Positions 39,754-50,668 of a stretch of 64,000 nt of DNA are shown piece after piece; within the stretch, counting starts at the first letter, position 1, and each line of letters opens with the position of its first letter. Source of the stretch: Dickeya dianthicola NCPPB 453 (GTDB taxonomy: Bacteria; Pseudomonadota; Gammaproteobacteria; Enterobacterales; Enterobacteriaceae); contig NZ_CM001841.1 of NCBI RefSeq assembly GCF_000365305.1, positions 3,602,894-3,666,893 of the forward strand. Direction: 5' to 3'. Both the position numbers and the translations under genes were made by a program. The notes under the pieces were generated by a model. The model did not search any database and was not told the DNA's origin. It saw nothing but the letters and a program-made list of their open reading frames with translations.

Positions 39754-42519
39754 ATGACCAAATACAGTCTGCGCGCACGTATGATGATACTGATTCTGGC
39801 CCCGGCCATGCTTATCGGGCTGCTGCTCAGTAGTTTTTTCGTCATCCACCGCTATAACCAGTTGCAGGAACAGCTGGCCGACGCCGGCGCCAGTATCATT
39901 CAACCGTTGGCGGTCAACAGCGCCTATGCCTTGACCCAACGCCAACCGGAATCGCTGCGGCAACTGGTCAATATGTTGCATCGTCATCACTCCGGCATTG
40001 TGCGCACCATCAGCGTATTCGACGCCCGCAACCAGTTGATCGTCACCAGCAATCCCAACAATCCCCACGGCCAGTTGTTGCAGGTGCCGTCCGGCAATCC
40101 GCTGCCGACCGCCCTGCGGATGCAAAACGAAGGCGAGTGCCTGGTGTTGCAGATGCCTATCGAAAACGAGGGCGACGTCTCCGCCAGTACGCTGATCAGC
40201 CGGCAGGCGCCGATGGGTTATGTCGCCGTCGAACTGGATTTGAACACCATCCGGTTGCAGCAATACCGGGAGATGTTCATGGCCGCGATGCTGTTGCTGT
40301 TCTGCATGGGCGTGGCGATGCTGCTGGCCTATCGACTGATGCGCGATGTGACCATCCCCATCCGCAACATGGTGGAAACGGTGGACCGTATCCGCCGCGG
40401 CCAGTTGGACAGCCGGGTGGAGGGCCACATGCTGGGCGAGTTGGACATGTTGAAAAACGGCATCAACTCGATGGCGATGTCGCTCACCGCCTATCACGAG
40501 GAGATGCAGCAGAACATCGATCAGGCCACCTATGACCTGCGCGAAACGCTGGAACAGATGGAGATCCAGAACGTCGAGCTGGACCTGGCCAAAAAGCGGG
40601 CGCAGGAAGCGGCGCGCATCAAATCCGAGTTTCTGGCCAACATGTCCCACGAATTGCGCACGCCGCTCAACGGCGTGATCGGCTTTACCCGTCAGACGCT
40701 GAAAACCCAGTTGACGTCGACCCAGAAGGATTATCTGCAAACCATCGAGCGCTCCGCCAATAACCTGCTCAATATCATCAATGATGTGCTGGACTTCTCC
40801 AAGCTGGAAGCCGGAAAACTGGTGCTGGAGAATATCCCGTTCTCGCTGCACAACACGCTGGATGAAGTGATTATGCTGCTGGCGCATACCGCCCACGAGA
40901 AAGGGCTGGAGCTGACGCTGAACATCCAGCATGACGTGCCGGAACAGTTCGTCGGCGATCCGCTGCGTTTGCAGCAAATCATCACCAATCTGCTGGGCAA
41001 CGCCATCAAGTTTACCGAACAGGGCAACATTGATATCCGCATCGAAAAGCGCCGGCAGGAGAGTGTGCAGGTGCTGTTGGAAATCCAGATCAAGGATACC
41101 GGCATCGGTATTGCCGAAGCACAGCAAACCCAGCTGTTTCAGGCGTTCCGTCAGGCGGACACCAGCATTTCACGCCAACACGGCGGTACCGGCCTGGGGC
41201 TGGTGATTACCCAACGGCTGGTGCGGGAAATGGGCGGCGATATCAGTTTCCACAGCAAACTGAATCAGGGCACCACCTTCTGGTGTACCGTTAACCTGCA
41301 ATTGAACCCGCATGTGCTGGAGCCCGACTATCACTTTGCTCGTTTACAGGGCAAACATTTGGCCTATGTGGAAGCCAACCCGGCGGCGGCGCAGGCAACG
41401 CTGGACATTCTGGTGCATACGCCGCTGACCGTCAGCTACAGCCCAACGCTGGAACAGTTGCCGGAACGCACCTTCGACATCCTGCTGATCGGCATACCGA
41501 TCCACTATCGCAATACGCTGTTGGATTTCACGCCGTTGATTCGTGACTTCTGTCGTCTGGCATCCTGCGTGATTCTGGCGCTGCCGAGCATGGCGGAAAT
41601 GGAGGCGGAACAGTTGAAGTCGTTCGGCATCCACGCCAGCCTGAGCAAGCCCATCACCGCGCCGCGGCTGTTGACGATGCTGCAGGATAACAACCTGTTT
41701 AGTCAGGACGGCAGCGAACGTGCGCTACCGCCGCCTGCCGTGTCGCTCAGCCTTTTGCCGCTCAGCGTTATGGCGGTGGACGACAACCCGGCTAACCTGA
41801 AGCTGATCGGCGCACTGCTGGAAGAACAGGTGGAGAACATCATTCTGTGTGAAAGCGGCGCCGATGCCATCGCCCGCGCGCAGGGCACCCATCTGGATAT
41901 CATTCTGATGGACATCCAGATGCCCGGCATGGACGGCCTGCAAGCCAGCGAGCATATCCGCCAGTTGCCGCAACATGCGCATACGCCGATCGTGGCGGTG
42001 ACCGCGCACACCATGAGCGGCGAGCGCGAAGCGCTGCTGCAATCGGGTATGGATGATTATCTGTCCAAACCCATCGACGAGCAGATGCTGCGCCAGACGC
42101 TGCTGCGCCATGCCTGTAAAACACCAAGCAACCTGCCCGCGCTGCCGCCGCCGGCGGTCACAGCGCAGTCGCCGCTGTCGTTGGACTGGGACCTGGCGTT
42201 GCGGCAGGCCGCCAGTAAACCGGATCTGGCGCGCGACCTGCTGGCTATGTTGCTGGATTTTCTGCCGGATGTGCGTCAGCAGGTAAGCGCGGTGCTGGCG
42301 GGCAATCCACCGGGCAATATGGTCGACATCATTCACAAACTGCACGGCAGTTGCAGCTATAGCGGCGTACCGCGGCTCAAACAGATCTGTCACTACCTCG
42401 AACAGTCGCTGCGTAAAGGCCTGCCGGTTGATGAACTGGAACCGGAATGGCTGGAGTTGATGGACGAAATGACGAATGTAGAAAGAGCGGCGCGCAAACG
42501 GCTGGAAACCTCAGCCTGA
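39754..42519 (+). CDS. barA: Hybrid sensor histidine kinase BarA (GacS)
   Basis: Sensor of the BarA/UvrY (GacS/GacA) system, which drives Csr/Rsm small RNAs and controls secreted enzymes and virulence in soft-rot bacteria. The 921 residues are arranged as follows: transmembrane segment (about 10-30), periplasmic sensor, second transmembrane segment (about 175-193), HAMP, histidine kinase core ([12 protein letters not shown], His299), ATPase ([17 protein letters not shown]), receiver ([12 protein letters not shown], Asp720) and HPt (HKLHG, His861). This tripartite layout is the family standard. An ATG overlap with neighbours is absent; rlmD is divergent. Confidence 0.96.
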   Translation: MTKYSLRARMMILILAPAMLIGLLLSSFFVIHRYNQLQEQLADAGASIIQPLAVNSAYALTQRQPESLRQLVNMLHRHHSGIVRTISVFDARNQLIVTSNPNNPHGQLLQVPSGNPLPTALRMQNEGECLVLQMPIENEGDVSASTLISRQAPMGYVAVELDLNTIRLQQYREMFMAAMLLLFCMGVAMLLAYRLMRDVTIPIRNMVETVDRIRRGQLDSRVEGHMLGELDMLKNGINSMAMSLTAYHEEMQQNIDQATYDLRETLEQMEIQNVELDLAKKRAQEAARIKSEFLANMSHELRTPLNGVIGFTRQTLKTQLTSTQKDYLQTIERSANNLLNIINDVLDFSKLEAGKLVLENIPFSLHNTLDEVIMLLAHTAHEKGLELTLNIQHDVPEQFVGDPLRLQQIITNLLGNAIKFTEQGNIDIRIEKRRQESVQVLLEIQIKDTGIGIAEAQQTQLFQAFRQADTSISRQHGGTGLGLVITQRLVREMGGDISFHSKLNQGTTFWCTVNLQLNPHVLEPDYHFARLQGKHLAYVEANPAAAQATLDILVHTPLTVSYSPTLEQLPERTFDILLIGIPIHYRNTLLDFTPLIRDFCRLASCVILALPSMAEMEAEQLKSFGIHASLSKPITAPRLLTMLQDNNLFSQDGSERALPPPAVSLSLLPLSVMAVDDNPANLKLIGALLEEQVENIILCESGADAIARAQGTHLDIILMDIQMPGMDGLQASEHIRQLPQHAHTPIVAVTAHTMSGEREALLQSGMDDYLSKPIDEQMLRQTLLRHACKTPSNLPALPPPAVTAQSPLSLDWDLALRQAASKPDLARDLLAMLLDFLPDVRQQVSAVLAGNPPGNMVDIIHKLHGSCSYSGVPRLKQICHYLEQSLRKGLPVDELEPEWLELMDEMTNVERAARKRLETSA

Positions 42520-42626
42520 AACGCCAGCCGGCAGTTGAAAACCAGAAATGCCGTCAGGCAGGCGGATGCACGCAAAGGCAGCGCCTGCCGGTAGGCCAGC
42601 CGTCGCGGCAACGGCCAGCGACGAGC

Positions 42627-43769
42627 TCAGGAAATCGTCTGCGCCAGTTTGATGGTGGCGGCAATATTGCGCGCGGTCATCCGCACATTGTCGGCGGCGT
42701 TATCCAGCGCTTCCTCCAGCGAACAGATGTTGTAAAGCACGCTGAATACCGCATCAAGCCCATGTTCATGCACCACGCCCACGTCGGCCGTTAGGCTACC
42801 GGCAATGCCGATCACCGGTTTGTGGTAGCGTTTAGCCACAGACGCGACGCCAATCGGCACTTTGCCGTGAATGGTCTGGCTGTCGATACGGCCTTCGCCG
42901 GTGATCACCAGCGATGCGTCCCTGACCAGTTCATCCAGCCCTAACGCTTCGGTGACAATCTCGATGCCGCGCCGCAATTCCGCGCCGCAGAACGCCAGCA
43001 ACGCCGCGCCCATACCGCCGGCAGCGCCCGCGCCCGGCACCTGTTCCACGTCGATATCCAGATCGCGGCGGATGACATCCGCATAATGCAGCAACGCGTG
43101 ATCCAACTGTTCCACCATCGCCTCGGTAGCGCCTTTCTGCGGCCCGAACACCGCCGATGCGCCCAGCTTACCGGTCAGCGGATTGGTGACATCGCAGGCT
43201 ACCTCAAACCGACACTGCCGGATACGCGGGTCCAGCGAGCGGGTATCAATGTGCGCCAGCCGCGCCAGCTCCGCACCGCCAAACCCGATCGGTTGCTTCG
43301 CGTCGTCCAGCAACTGCGCGCCCAGCGCCTGCACCATCCCTGCGCCGCCATCGTTGGTGGCGCTGCCGCCAATGCCGATAATACAGTGACGAACGCCGTG
43401 ATCCAGCGCGCAGCGAATCAGCTCGCCGGTGCCATAGCTGGTGGTCAGCAGCGGATTGCGCAGATGCGGCGGCACCCGTTCCAGCCCGCTGGCGGCCGCC
43501 ATTTCGATGAACGCCGTTTTCTCATCCCCTGACAACCCGAAAAAAGCGTCGGTATCATCGCCCAGCGGACCGGTGACGTTCACTTTGACGATTTTACCGC
43601 GGGTTGCCGCCACCATGGCTTCCACGGTTCCCTCTCCCCCATCGGCGACCGGCAGTTTCACGTAGCTGGCATTGGGGAACACCTCCCGAAAACCGGCCTC
43701 AATCTGCGTCGCCACTTCCTGGGCGGATAAGCTCTCTTTGTAAGAATCCGGTGCGATAACTATTTTCAT
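42627..43769 (-). CDS. garK: Glycerate 2-kinase (GarK)
   Basis: Phosphorylates D-glycerate in the last step of glucarate/galactarate catabolism. The start MKIVIAPDSYKESLSAQEV gives 380 residues and the family's N terminus. A second in-frame ATG 18 bases upstream arises from a tandem duplication of the start region and would add MKIESF. Family motifs include GGEGTVEAM, IGIGGSATNDGGAGM and ITGEGRIDSQT. It is last in the gudP-gudX-gudD-garL-garR-garK series. Confidence 0.93.
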   Translation of the reverse strand: MKIVIAPDSYKESLSAQEVATQIEAGFREVFPNASYVKLPVADGGEGTVEAMVAATRGKIVKVNVTGPLGDDTDAFFGLSGDEKTAFIEMAAASGLERVPPHLRNPLLTTSYGTGELIRCALDHGVRHCIIGIGGSATNDGGAGMVQALGAQLLDDAKQPIGFGGAELARLAHIDTRSLDPRIRQCRFEVACDVTNPLTGKLGASAVFGPQKGATEAMVEQLDHALLHYADVIRRDLDIDVEQVPGAGAAGGMGAALLAFCGAELRRGIEIVTEALGLDELVRDASLVITGEGRIDSQTIHGKVPIGVASVAKRYHKPVIGIAGSLTADVGVVHEHGLDAVFSVLYNICSLEEALDNAADNVRMTARNIAATIKLAQTIS

Positions 43770-43797
43770 AAACGACTCGATTTTCATAAACGACTCG
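43762..43797. repeat. 18-bp tandem duplication spanning the garK start codon
   Basis: ATTTTCATAAACGACTCG occurs twice in direct succession (43762-43779, 43780-43797). Each copy contains an ATG (minus strand) and the same upstream GAGTCGTTT, so the gene has two equivalent in-frame starts six codons apart. Confidence 0.95.
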
Positions 43798-44047
43798 CGT
43801 CATCAACTACCCGCGCTGTAGGCTGTGTCGCGCAATTATTCGCGTCGTCGGCTTAGGCCCGGGGCCAAATCGCAGCATCCCGCGTGACTCGACGTGCGTT
43901 TGGGCCTCCCAAACCACGCGGTTCGCGTCCAATCTCGCTGCGATTTACCGCCAGCCGCTATCACGCACACAACCTGGAACCGGCGCAAGTCAAAAATGTT
44001 CCGTCAACCGGGCGGCGGCGCGCCTTGTGCCGACGCCGCCCCGTTAA

Positions 44048-44932
44048 CTACCGAGTGACTTCCACTTTCGCCAGTTTCTCGTAATAACACGCCAGCGCGC
44101 TGTGGTCAGCGCCGCCCAGTTCATCGGCCTTCAGCGCCTGCATCATTTCCATCACCGCGGCGGTCAGCGGCAGTTGCGCCCCAACACCGTGAGACGTATC
44201 CAGCGCGTTAGCCAAATCCTTGATATGCAGGTCGATACGGAAACCGGGCTTGAAGTTGCGGTCCATCACCATCGGCGCCTTGGCATCCAGCACGGTGCTG
44301 CCCGCCAGGCCGCCGCGAATCGCCTGATACACCAAATCCGGATTCACGCCGGCTTTGGTCGCCAGCACCAGCGCTTCCGACATGGCGGCGATATTCAGCG
44401 CCACGATGACCTGATTCGCCAGCTTGGTAACGTTGCCCGCGCCGATATCGCCGGTGTGTACCACCGAACCGGCCATCGCCTTCATCACCGCATAGCTACG
44501 GTCGAACAGAGCCTTGTCGCCGCCCACCATGACCGACAACGTACCGTCGATCGCTTTCGGCTCGCCGCCGCTGACCGGCGCATCCAGCATGTCGACGCCT
44601 TTTTCCGCCAGCGCCGCGGCAATTTCACGGCTGGCCAACGGGGCGATGGAACTCATGTCTATCACCGCCGTGCCTTTGCGCGCGCCCTCGATCACGCCGT
44701 TTTCGCCCAGTACCACCTCTTTAACGTGAGGCGAGTTCGGCAGCATGGTAATCACGATATCGCTCTGCTCGGCGACCGCTTTCGGCGTTTCAGCCGAGGT
44801 GGCGCCAGCCGCCACTACTTCGGCGACCGCTGCGCTGTTTCTGTCCAGCACCACCAATGAGTAACCCGCTTTGATCAGGTTTTTGCTCATCGGTTTTCCC
44901 ATGATACCCAGTCCAATAAAACCAATTTTCAT
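44048..44932 (-). CDS. garR: 2-hydroxy-3-oxopropionate (tartronate semialdehyde) reductase
   Basis: NAD(P)H-dependent reduction of tartronate semialdehyde to D-glycerate. Start 44932 (MKIGFIGLGIMGKPMSKNL) is chosen because GAGG lies 9 bases upstream and it gives the usual 294 residues; an upstream in-frame start would add 7. The Rossmann motif is GFIGLGIMG, the substrate signature DAPVSGGEPKA and the catalytic lysine region GAGNVTKLANQ. It lies between garL and garK. Confidence 0.95.
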   Translation of the reverse strand: MKIGFIGLGIMGKPMSKNLIKAGYSLVVLDRNSAAVAEVVAAGATSAETPKAVAEQSDIVITMLPNSPHVKEVVLGENGVIEGARKGTAVIDMSSIAPLASREIAAALAEKGVDMLDAPVSGGEPKAIDGTLSVMVGGDKALFDRSYAVMKAMAGSVVHTGDIGAGNVTKLANQVIVALNIAAMSEALVLATKAGVNPDLVYQAIRGGLAGSTVLDAKAPMVMDRNFKPGFRIDLHIKDLANALDTSHGVGAQLPLTAAVMEMMQALKADELGGADHSALACYYEKLAKVEVTR

Positions 44933-45006
44933 TGCGATAACCTCGTTGTCCATTCAGTGACATGGTCAAATATGTTTACGGCCGATGCGGCCCTGATTAA
45001 TCCAAG

Positions 45007-45777
45007 TTACTTTTTGAATTTGTCGCACAGCGCCTGCGTGGCGCCGCGGAACACGCCCAGATCGCTACCTACCGCCACAAAACGCGCACCCCATTCCAGA
45101 TAACGGCGGGCATCCGCTTCCACCGGTGCCAGAATACCGCTCGGTTTACCGTGGGCGGCGGCGCGTTCGAAGATGTGACGAATCACTTTCTGCACTTCCG
45201 GGTGGTTGGGCTGCCCCAGATACCCCAACGCGGCCGACAGGTCGCCCGGGCCGACGAAAATGCCGTCAACGCCATCCACCGCGGCGATGGCGTCCAGGTT
45301 GTCCACCCCTTCCTGCGTTTCTATCTGCACCAGCACGGTGATGTTGTCGTTAATGGTGGCGAAGTAGTTCGGTTCGGTACCGTAGGCGTTGCTGCGATGA
45401 CCGACCGACACACCGCGAATCCCCGCCGGCGGATAACGGGTCGACGCCACGGCGCGGACAGCCTCTTCTTCGCTTTCCACAAACGGGATCAGGAAGTTGT
45501 AGAAACCGATGTCCAGCAAACGTTTAATGATCACCGGCTCATTACAGGGCGGACGCACCACCGGCGCACTGTGGCTGCCTTTCAGCGCCATCAGTTGCGG
45601 AATAAAGGTGTTGATGTCGTTCGGCGCGTGCTCGCCGTCCAGTACCAGCCAGTCAAACCCTGCCAGCCCCAATACCTCGGTGGAAATCGGATTACCCAGT
45701 GCGCACCAGCAACCGATCAGGGTTTTTCCCTGCTGTAAATCCTGACGAAATGGGTTAGGCAACAGTGGCGTCTTCAT
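45007..45777 (-). CDS. garL: 5-keto-4-deoxy-D-glucarate aldolase
   Basis: Class II, metal-dependent HpcH/HpaI-family aldolase that splits 5-keto-4-deoxy-glucarate to pyruvate and tartronate semialdehyde. The 256 residues include [11 protein letters not shown] (catalytic His in the family), [20 protein letters not shown] (metal-binding Glu) and [14 protein letters not shown] (metal-binding Asp). It follows gudD and precedes garR, the next enzyme. Confidence 0.95.
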   Translation of the reverse strand: MKTPLLPNPFRQDLQQGKTLIGCWCALGNPISTEVLGLAGFDWLVLDGEHAPNDINTFIPQLMALKGSHSAPVVRPPCNEPVIIKRLLDIGFYNFLIPFVESEEEAVRAVASTRYPPAGIRGVSVGHRSNAYGTEPNYFATINDNITVLVQIETQEGVDNLDAIAAVDGVDGIFVGPGDLSAALGYLGQPNHPEVQKVIRHIFERAAAHGKPSGILAPVEADARRYLEWGARFVAVGSDLGVFRGATQALCDKFKK

Positions 45778-45840
45778 GTTTTGTCCTTACTCTTTACCTC
45801 GCCGCCCCGGATGAGGCGGCGCACCTTAATTAACGACCTA

Positions 45841-45885
45841 CGATAATTAACGACTGACGTAATCACGACTGACGATAATTAACGA
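45841..45885. repeat. Interleaved direct repeats between gudD and garL
   Basis: CGATAATTAACGA occurs at 45841-45853 and 45873-45885, and CGACTGACG at 45851-45859 and 45866-45874. They lie just beyond the gudD stop in the 119-base gap to garL and resemble the other small duplications at gene ends in this window. Confidence 0.7.
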
Positions 45886-45896
45886 ACAGCGATGGA

Positions 45897-47237
45897 TTAA
45901 CGGACCAGGCAAGGACGTTTGTTATCGAACGTCCAGTTGGGAACCAGGTACTGCATGCCGACGGCGTCATTGCGCGCGCCCAGTCCCATGTTTTTATACA
46001 GCTCATGGGCCTTCATGACCTGCTCCATATCCAGTTCGACGCCCAGACCCGGTTTCTTCGGCACTTCGACCATACCGCCGACGATCTGCAACGGTTCTTT
46101 GGTCAAACGCTGGTTGCCTTCCTGCCAGATCCAATGGGTATCAATGGCGGTGACGCGGCCCGGCGCGGCGGCAGCCACGTGGGTGAACATCGCCAGTGAA
46201 ATATCAAAGTGGTTGTTGGAGTGCGAGCCCCAGGTCAGGCCCCACTCATGGCACATCTGCGCCACGCGCACCGAGCCCTGCATGGTCCAGAAATGCGGGT
46301 CCGCCAACGGGATGTCCACCGACTGCAGGGAAAGGGTGTGGCCCATCTGACGCCAGTCGGTGGCGATCATGTTGGTGGCGGTAGGCAGCCCGGTGGCGCG
46401 GCGGAATTCCGCCATCACTTCACGGCCGGAGAAACCCTGCTCGGCGCCGCACGGGTCCTCGGCGTAAGCCAGCACGCCGCGCAGCTGTTTGCCAAGGCGA
46501 ATCGCCTCTTCCAGCGACCAGGCGCCGTTCGGGTCGAGCGTGATGCGCGCCTGCGGGAAACGTTTAGCCAACGCGGTCACCGCTTCCGCTTCTTCGCTGC
46601 CGGCCAGCACGCCGCCTTTCAGTTTGAAATCGTTAAAACCGTATTTTTCGTACGCGGCTTCCGCCAGACGCACCACCGTTTCCGGCGTCAGCGCCTCTTC
46701 GTGGCGCAGGCGATACCAGTCGCATTTTTCATTCGGCTGGCTCTGATACGGCAGGTCGGTCTTGTTGCGATCGCCGATATAGAACAGATAGCCCAGCATC
46801 TCCACAGCGTCACGCTGCTGGCCATCGCCCAGCAACGCCGCCACCGGCACGTTCAGGAACTGACCCAGCAGGTCCAGCATCGCGGCTTCGATGCCTGTCA
46901 CCACATGGATGGTGGTGCGCAGGTCGAAGGTTTGCAAGCCGCGGCCGGAGGCATCGCGGTCGGCAAACTGGTTGCGCACCGCGGTCATTACGTTTTTGTA
47001 TTCGCCCAGCGTTTTACCCACCACCAGCGCGGCGGCATCTTCCAACGTCTGGCGGATTTTCTCGCCGCCGGGGATTTCACCCACACCGGTATGGCCCGCG
47101 TTGTCTGTAAGGATCACGATATTACGGGTGAAGTACGGCGCGTGCGCCCCGCTGAGATTCAGCAACATGCTGTCGTGCCCGGCGACAGGGATCACCTGCA
47201 TACTGGTAATAACCGGGGTAGAACTTTGCGACGTCAT
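45897..47237 (-). CDS. gudD: Glucarate dehydratase
   Basis: Enolase-superfamily dehydratase turning D-glucarate into 5-keto-4-deoxy-glucarate. The 446 residues equal E. coli GudD. Residues around the active site are clear: the KLKGG lysine region ([10 protein letters not shown]), metal ligands in TLDPNGAWS and [11 protein letters not shown], and the catalytic His in [11 protein letters not shown]. It lies 15 bases after its paralogue gudX. Confidence 0.96.
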   Translation of the reverse strand: MTSQSSTPVITSMQVIPVAGHDSMLLNLSGAHAPYFTRNIVILTDNAGHTGVGEIPGGEKIRQTLEDAAALVVGKTLGEYKNVMTAVRNQFADRDASGRGLQTFDLRTTIHVVTGIEAAMLDLLGQFLNVPVAALLGDGQQRDAVEMLGYLFYIGDRNKTDLPYQSQPNEKCDWYRLRHEEALTPETVVRLAEAAYEKYGFNDFKLKGGVLAGSEEAEAVTALAKRFPQARITLDPNGAWSLEEAIRLGKQLRGVLAYAEDPCGAEQGFSGREVMAEFRRATGLPTATNMIATDWRQMGHTLSLQSVDIPLADPHFWTMQGSVRVAQMCHEWGLTWGSHSNNHFDISLAMFTHVAAAAPGRVTAIDTHWIWQEGNQRLTKEPLQIVGGMVEVPKKPGLGVELDMEQVMKAHELYKNMGLGARNDAVGMQYLVPNWTFDNKRPCLVR

Positions 47238-47252
47238 GGTAATTTCCTTCTG

Positions 47253-48614
47253 TTAAAACGTAGAATTCTTAGGTAACTCGCGTCCGAATACCGGGCGTTT
47301 GCGATCAAATGTCCAGCCGGGGATCAGGTACTGCATTGCCGCCGCGTCATTACGCGCACCGCTCGGCAGTTTTTTATGCAGCTCATGAGCTTTCATCACC
47401 TGTTCCATATCCAGCTCGATACCCAGCCCCGGCCGTTCCGGCACCTTGATTTTGCCGTTCACTATCTGCAGCGGTTCTTTGGTCAGATGCTGACCTTCCT
47501 GCCAGATCCAGTGGGTATCGATAGCGGTCGGTTTACCGGGCGCCGCGGCGCCCACATGGGTGAACATCGCCAGCGAAATGTCGAAGTGATTGTTGGAGTG
47601 GCAACCCCAGGTCAGCCCCCACTCGTCGCACAGTTGCGCCACCCGCACCGCGCCGTGCATGGTCCAGAAATGCGGGTCCGCCAGCGGAATATCCACCGAC
47701 TGCAACATCACGGCGTGGTTCATTTCTCGCCAGTTGGTGGCAATCATGTTGGTGGCGACCAGCAAGCCGGTGGCGCGGCGAAACTCCGCCATCACCTCGC
47801 GGCCGGAAAAACCCTGCTCGGCGCCGCACGGATCTTCAGCGTAAGTCAGCACGCCGTTCAGGTCTTTGCACAAGCCAATCGCTTCGTCCAGCAGCCAGGC
47901 ACCGTTCGGGTCCACCGTGATGCGGGCGTCCGGGAAGCGCTTTTTCAGCGCCTTGACGGCATCGATTTCCAGCTCGCCCGGCAATACGCCGCCTTTCAGT
48001 TTGAAATCTTTGAAGCCGTAGCGATCGGCCGCCGCTTCCGCCAGCCGCACCACCGCCTCGCTGTCCATCGCCTTTTGATGGCGCAGGTGATACCACGGGT
48101 GCTTGCCCTGCTCGCCTTCAAGATAGGGCAGAGAGGTTTGGGTGCGATCGCCGATATAGAACAGGTAACCGAGCACCGTCACCTCGTCGCGCTGCTTGCC
48201 CGGCCCCAGCAGCTCGGCCACCGGCACATTCAGGTGCTGGCCCAGCAAGTCCAGCAGGGCGGCTTCCAGTGCGGCGACAGCGTTGACCCGCAATTCGAAC
48301 GTCCAGGCGCCTTTGCCGAACGAGTCGAAATCCGAAGACTGGTTGCCTTTGTGAACCTGATGCACCAGATGGTTCATGCGCGATACCTGCGCGCCCACCA
48401 CCTGCGGGATTGCCGCCGTCAGCGTGTTGTAAATCACCTCGCCGCCCGGCGCTTCGCCTACGCCGGTATGCCCGGCGTTATCCGTCAGAATCACGATATT
48501 GCGAGTGAAATACGCCCCGTGCGCGCCGCCGATATTGAGCAACATGCTGTCATAGCCCGCGACGGGGATGACTTTCATGCCGGTAATGACAGGAGTGTCT
48601 TGCGTACTGCTCAT
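47253..48614 (-). CDS. gudX: Glucarate dehydratase-related protein
   Basis: Paralogue of GudD (453 residues) in the same enolase-superfamily clade. E. coli GudX has glucarate/idarate dehydratase activity that is weaker than that of GudD. The start at 48614 ([20 protein letters not shown]) is chosen for a strong AAGGA 7 bases upstream; an ATG at 48635 overlapping the gudP stop is an alternative. Catalytic regions are kept ([42 protein letters not shown]), with Cys in place of the Ser of GudD in the last. The order gudP-gudX-gudD equals that of E. coli. Confidence 0.93.
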   Translation of the reverse strand: MSSTQDTPVITGMKVIPVAGYDSMLLNIGGAHGAYFTRNIVILTDNAGHTGVGEAPGGEVIYNTLTAAIPQVVGAQVSRMNHLVHQVHKGNQSSDFDSFGKGAWTFELRVNAVAALEAALLDLLGQHLNVPVAELLGPGKQRDEVTVLGYLFYIGDRTQTSLPYLEGEQGKHPWYHLRHQKAMDSEAVVRLAEAAADRYGFKDFKLKGGVLPGELEIDAVKALKKRFPDARITVDPNGAWLLDEAIGLCKDLNGVLTYAEDPCGAEQGFSGREVMAEFRRATGLLVATNMIATNWREMNHAVMLQSVDIPLADPHFWTMHGAVRVAQLCDEWGLTWGCHSNNHFDISLAMFTHVGAAAPGKPTAIDTHWIWQEGQHLTKEPLQIVNGKIKVPERPGLGIELDMEQVMKAHELHKKLPSGARNDAAAMQYLIPGWTFDRKRPVFGRELPKNSTF

Positions 48615-48634
48615 TTTCTCGTCCTTACCCTGCA

Positions 48635-49987
48635 TCAGTGGGGTTTATACGGTTTCAATTCGATACGTTTGATGTCTTGCACAATGAACAGGAAGCTCAG
48701 AATCGCCACCATCGCATGGATACCGACGTAGATCAGGCCGCCGTTGAACGAACCGGTGCTGCCGACGATATAACCGATGGCAATCGGGGTCACAATGCCG
48801 GAGATGTTGCCGAACATGTTGAACAGACCACCGCTCAGACCGCTGATTTCCTTCGGCGCCGTATCCGCCATCACCGCCCAACCCAGCGCGCCGATGCCTT
48901 TACCGAAGAACGCCGCCGCCATCACCGCAATCACCACCCATTCCGTGGTGACGTAGTTACAAATCACCATCGACATGGAGAGCAGCATACCCAGCACAAT
49001 CGGCGTCTTACGGGCCAGGGTGAGCGATTGGGTGCGGCGCATCAGGTAATCGGAAATCACGCCGCCCAGCACACCGCCCACGAACCCGCAAATGGCCGGG
49101 ATCGATGCCACAAAACCGGCTTTTAGAATCGACATGCCGCGTGCCTGAACCAGATACACCGGGAACCAGGTAATAAAGAAGTAGGTCAGCGCATTGATGC
49201 AGTATTGGCCGAGATAGACGCCCATCATCATGCGGGAAGTCAGTAATTGTTTAATTTGGTGCCACTTCTCGCCGCGGGCGACCTCTTTTTTAGTCGCTGA
49301 CACATCCATGTTGACCAGTGCGCCACCCGCTTCAATGAACTCCAGTTCCGCCTTATTCACACTGGGATGGTCTTTCGGGTCGTGAATCACTTTCAGCCAC
49401 AGGAAACTGATAACCATGCCGAGGCCGCCCATGAACCAGAACACGTGCGCCCAACCCACTTCGTGCGTCAGCCAGCCCATGATGGGAGCAAAGATAACGG
49501 TAGCGAAGTACTGGGCGGAGTTGAAGATAGCCACTGCGGTGCCGCGCTCCTGCGCCGGGAACCAGGCCGCCACGATGCGGCTGTTACCGGGGAAGGACGG
49601 GGATTCGCACAATCCCACCATAAAGCGCAGCATAAACAGCGAAACGACGATGGCTGAACCGTGGAACAGATCCACGAATCCCTGCAACAGGGTAAACAGC
49701 GACCAGGTGAAAATACTCCAGAAATAGACCCGTTTGGAACCGAAGCGGTCAAGCAGCCAGCCGCCGGGGATTTGGCCTATCACATAAGCCCAGGAAAACG
49801 CAGAGAAGATGTATCCCATGCCCACGGCATTAAGACCAATCTCTTTGGACATCGCAGAACCGGCGATGGAAATGGTAGCGCGGTCGCCATAGTTGAATGA
49901 CGTGACAATAAACAGCATCACGACAATCCAGTAACGGGCGTTGGTTTTCTTTTGTAATACGCCGGCTGCTGTGCTGACGGTATTCAT
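48635..49987 (-). CDS. gudP: Glucarate/galactarate transporter (MFS, ACS family)
   Basis: Proton-coupled importer of D-glucarate and related aldarates. The 450-residue protein has about 12 membrane segments and the ACS-family N-terminal pattern ([33 protein letters not shown]). It is first in the leftward aldarate gene series and divergent from garD, about 680 bases apart. Confidence 0.94.
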   Translation of the reverse strand: MNTVSTAAGVLQKKTNARYWIVVMLFIVTSFNYGDRATISIAGSAMSKEIGLNAVGMGYIFSAFSWAYVIGQIPGGWLLDRFGSKRVYFWSIFTWSLFTLLQGFVDLFHGSAIVVSLFMLRFMVGLCESPSFPGNSRIVAAWFPAQERGTAVAIFNSAQYFATVIFAPIMGWLTHEVGWAHVFWFMGGLGMVISFLWLKVIHDPKDHPSVNKAELEFIEAGGALVNMDVSATKKEVARGEKWHQIKQLLTSRMMMGVYLGQYCINALTYFFITWFPVYLVQARGMSILKAGFVASIPAICGFVGGVLGGVISDYLMRRTQSLTLARKTPIVLGMLLSMSMVICNYVTTEWVVIAVMAAAFFGKGIGALGWAVMADTAPKEISGLSGGLFNMFGNISGIVTPIAIGYIVGSTGSFNGGLIYVGIHAMVAILSFLFIVQDIKRIELKPYKPH

Positions 49988-50522
49988 GATGAACTCCTAC
50001 TTTCAGATAGCGGTTAGCTCATTCATTCCGAATAACAACACAATGTAGGGTTGAGTTACCAGAATGAAATCAAGAGTCGGTAATGGTTTGAAACCTGAGC
50101 AAAGGAACAAACAGAACAGCAAAAATAAACCACGAGACCTCTTCGACTTCTGAGAGGAATTATAAAGGGCAGCCCTGGTTGCCTCACTGGATAAACGCCC
50201 AACAATCACCGCCATCACCAACACAGATTCTTGCAATCGCCTAACGGATTGGGAGTCATTTCACGAAAATGCCGTTTTTTGTCGTTCTGGTCACAGGGCG
50301 CGGCGGTATCGATAAGGAAGGAAAGCATGGGGGAGCGAAATAATGTGACAAGTCTCACTGTATGTTGTTTCTTCGCCAGAGAAATTAAGCACAGCGCATC
50401 AGGATGTCAGTCAATTGCATAATGCCTGGATGCGGAAAGCTCCCCTATACTGATGTCGAGCAAAGTCATTATTAGCAGCAACAGTGAAAATAAACCGCGC
50501 GTTATAACTTTAACCAGCGTTA
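49988..50522. other. gudP-garD regulatory region
   Basis: About 535 bases between divergent gudP and garD before the repeat element. It should contain promoters for both directions; CdaR, the known aldarate activator of E. coli, is a likely regulator but its gene is not in the window and no site could be assigned. No small gene with a convincing ribosome site was seen. Confidence 0.5.
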
Positions 50523-50649
50523 TATACCCAAAATAATTCGAGTTGCAGGAAGGCGGCAAGAGAGTGAGTCCCGATGAGCTTACTCAGGTAAGTGATTCGG
50601 GTGAACGAGCGCAGCCAACACACCTGCAACTTGAAGTATGAAGGGTATA
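50523..50649. repeat. 127-bp enterobacterial intergenic palindromic element
   Basis: Termini TATACCC (50523-50529) and GGGTATA (50643-50649) are inverted. Inside them AGTTGCAGG (50541-50549) pairs with CCTGCAACT (50623-50631). The centre CCCGATGAGCTTACTCAGG... CGGG is itself nearly palindromic. The element resembles a family dispersed between genes in Pectobacterium, Dickeya and relatives (MITE-like; recalled, not searched). It ends 20 bases before the garD start and will be part of its leader. Confidence 0.8.
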
Positions 50650-50668
50650 ACATATGAAGGTTAGCGCC

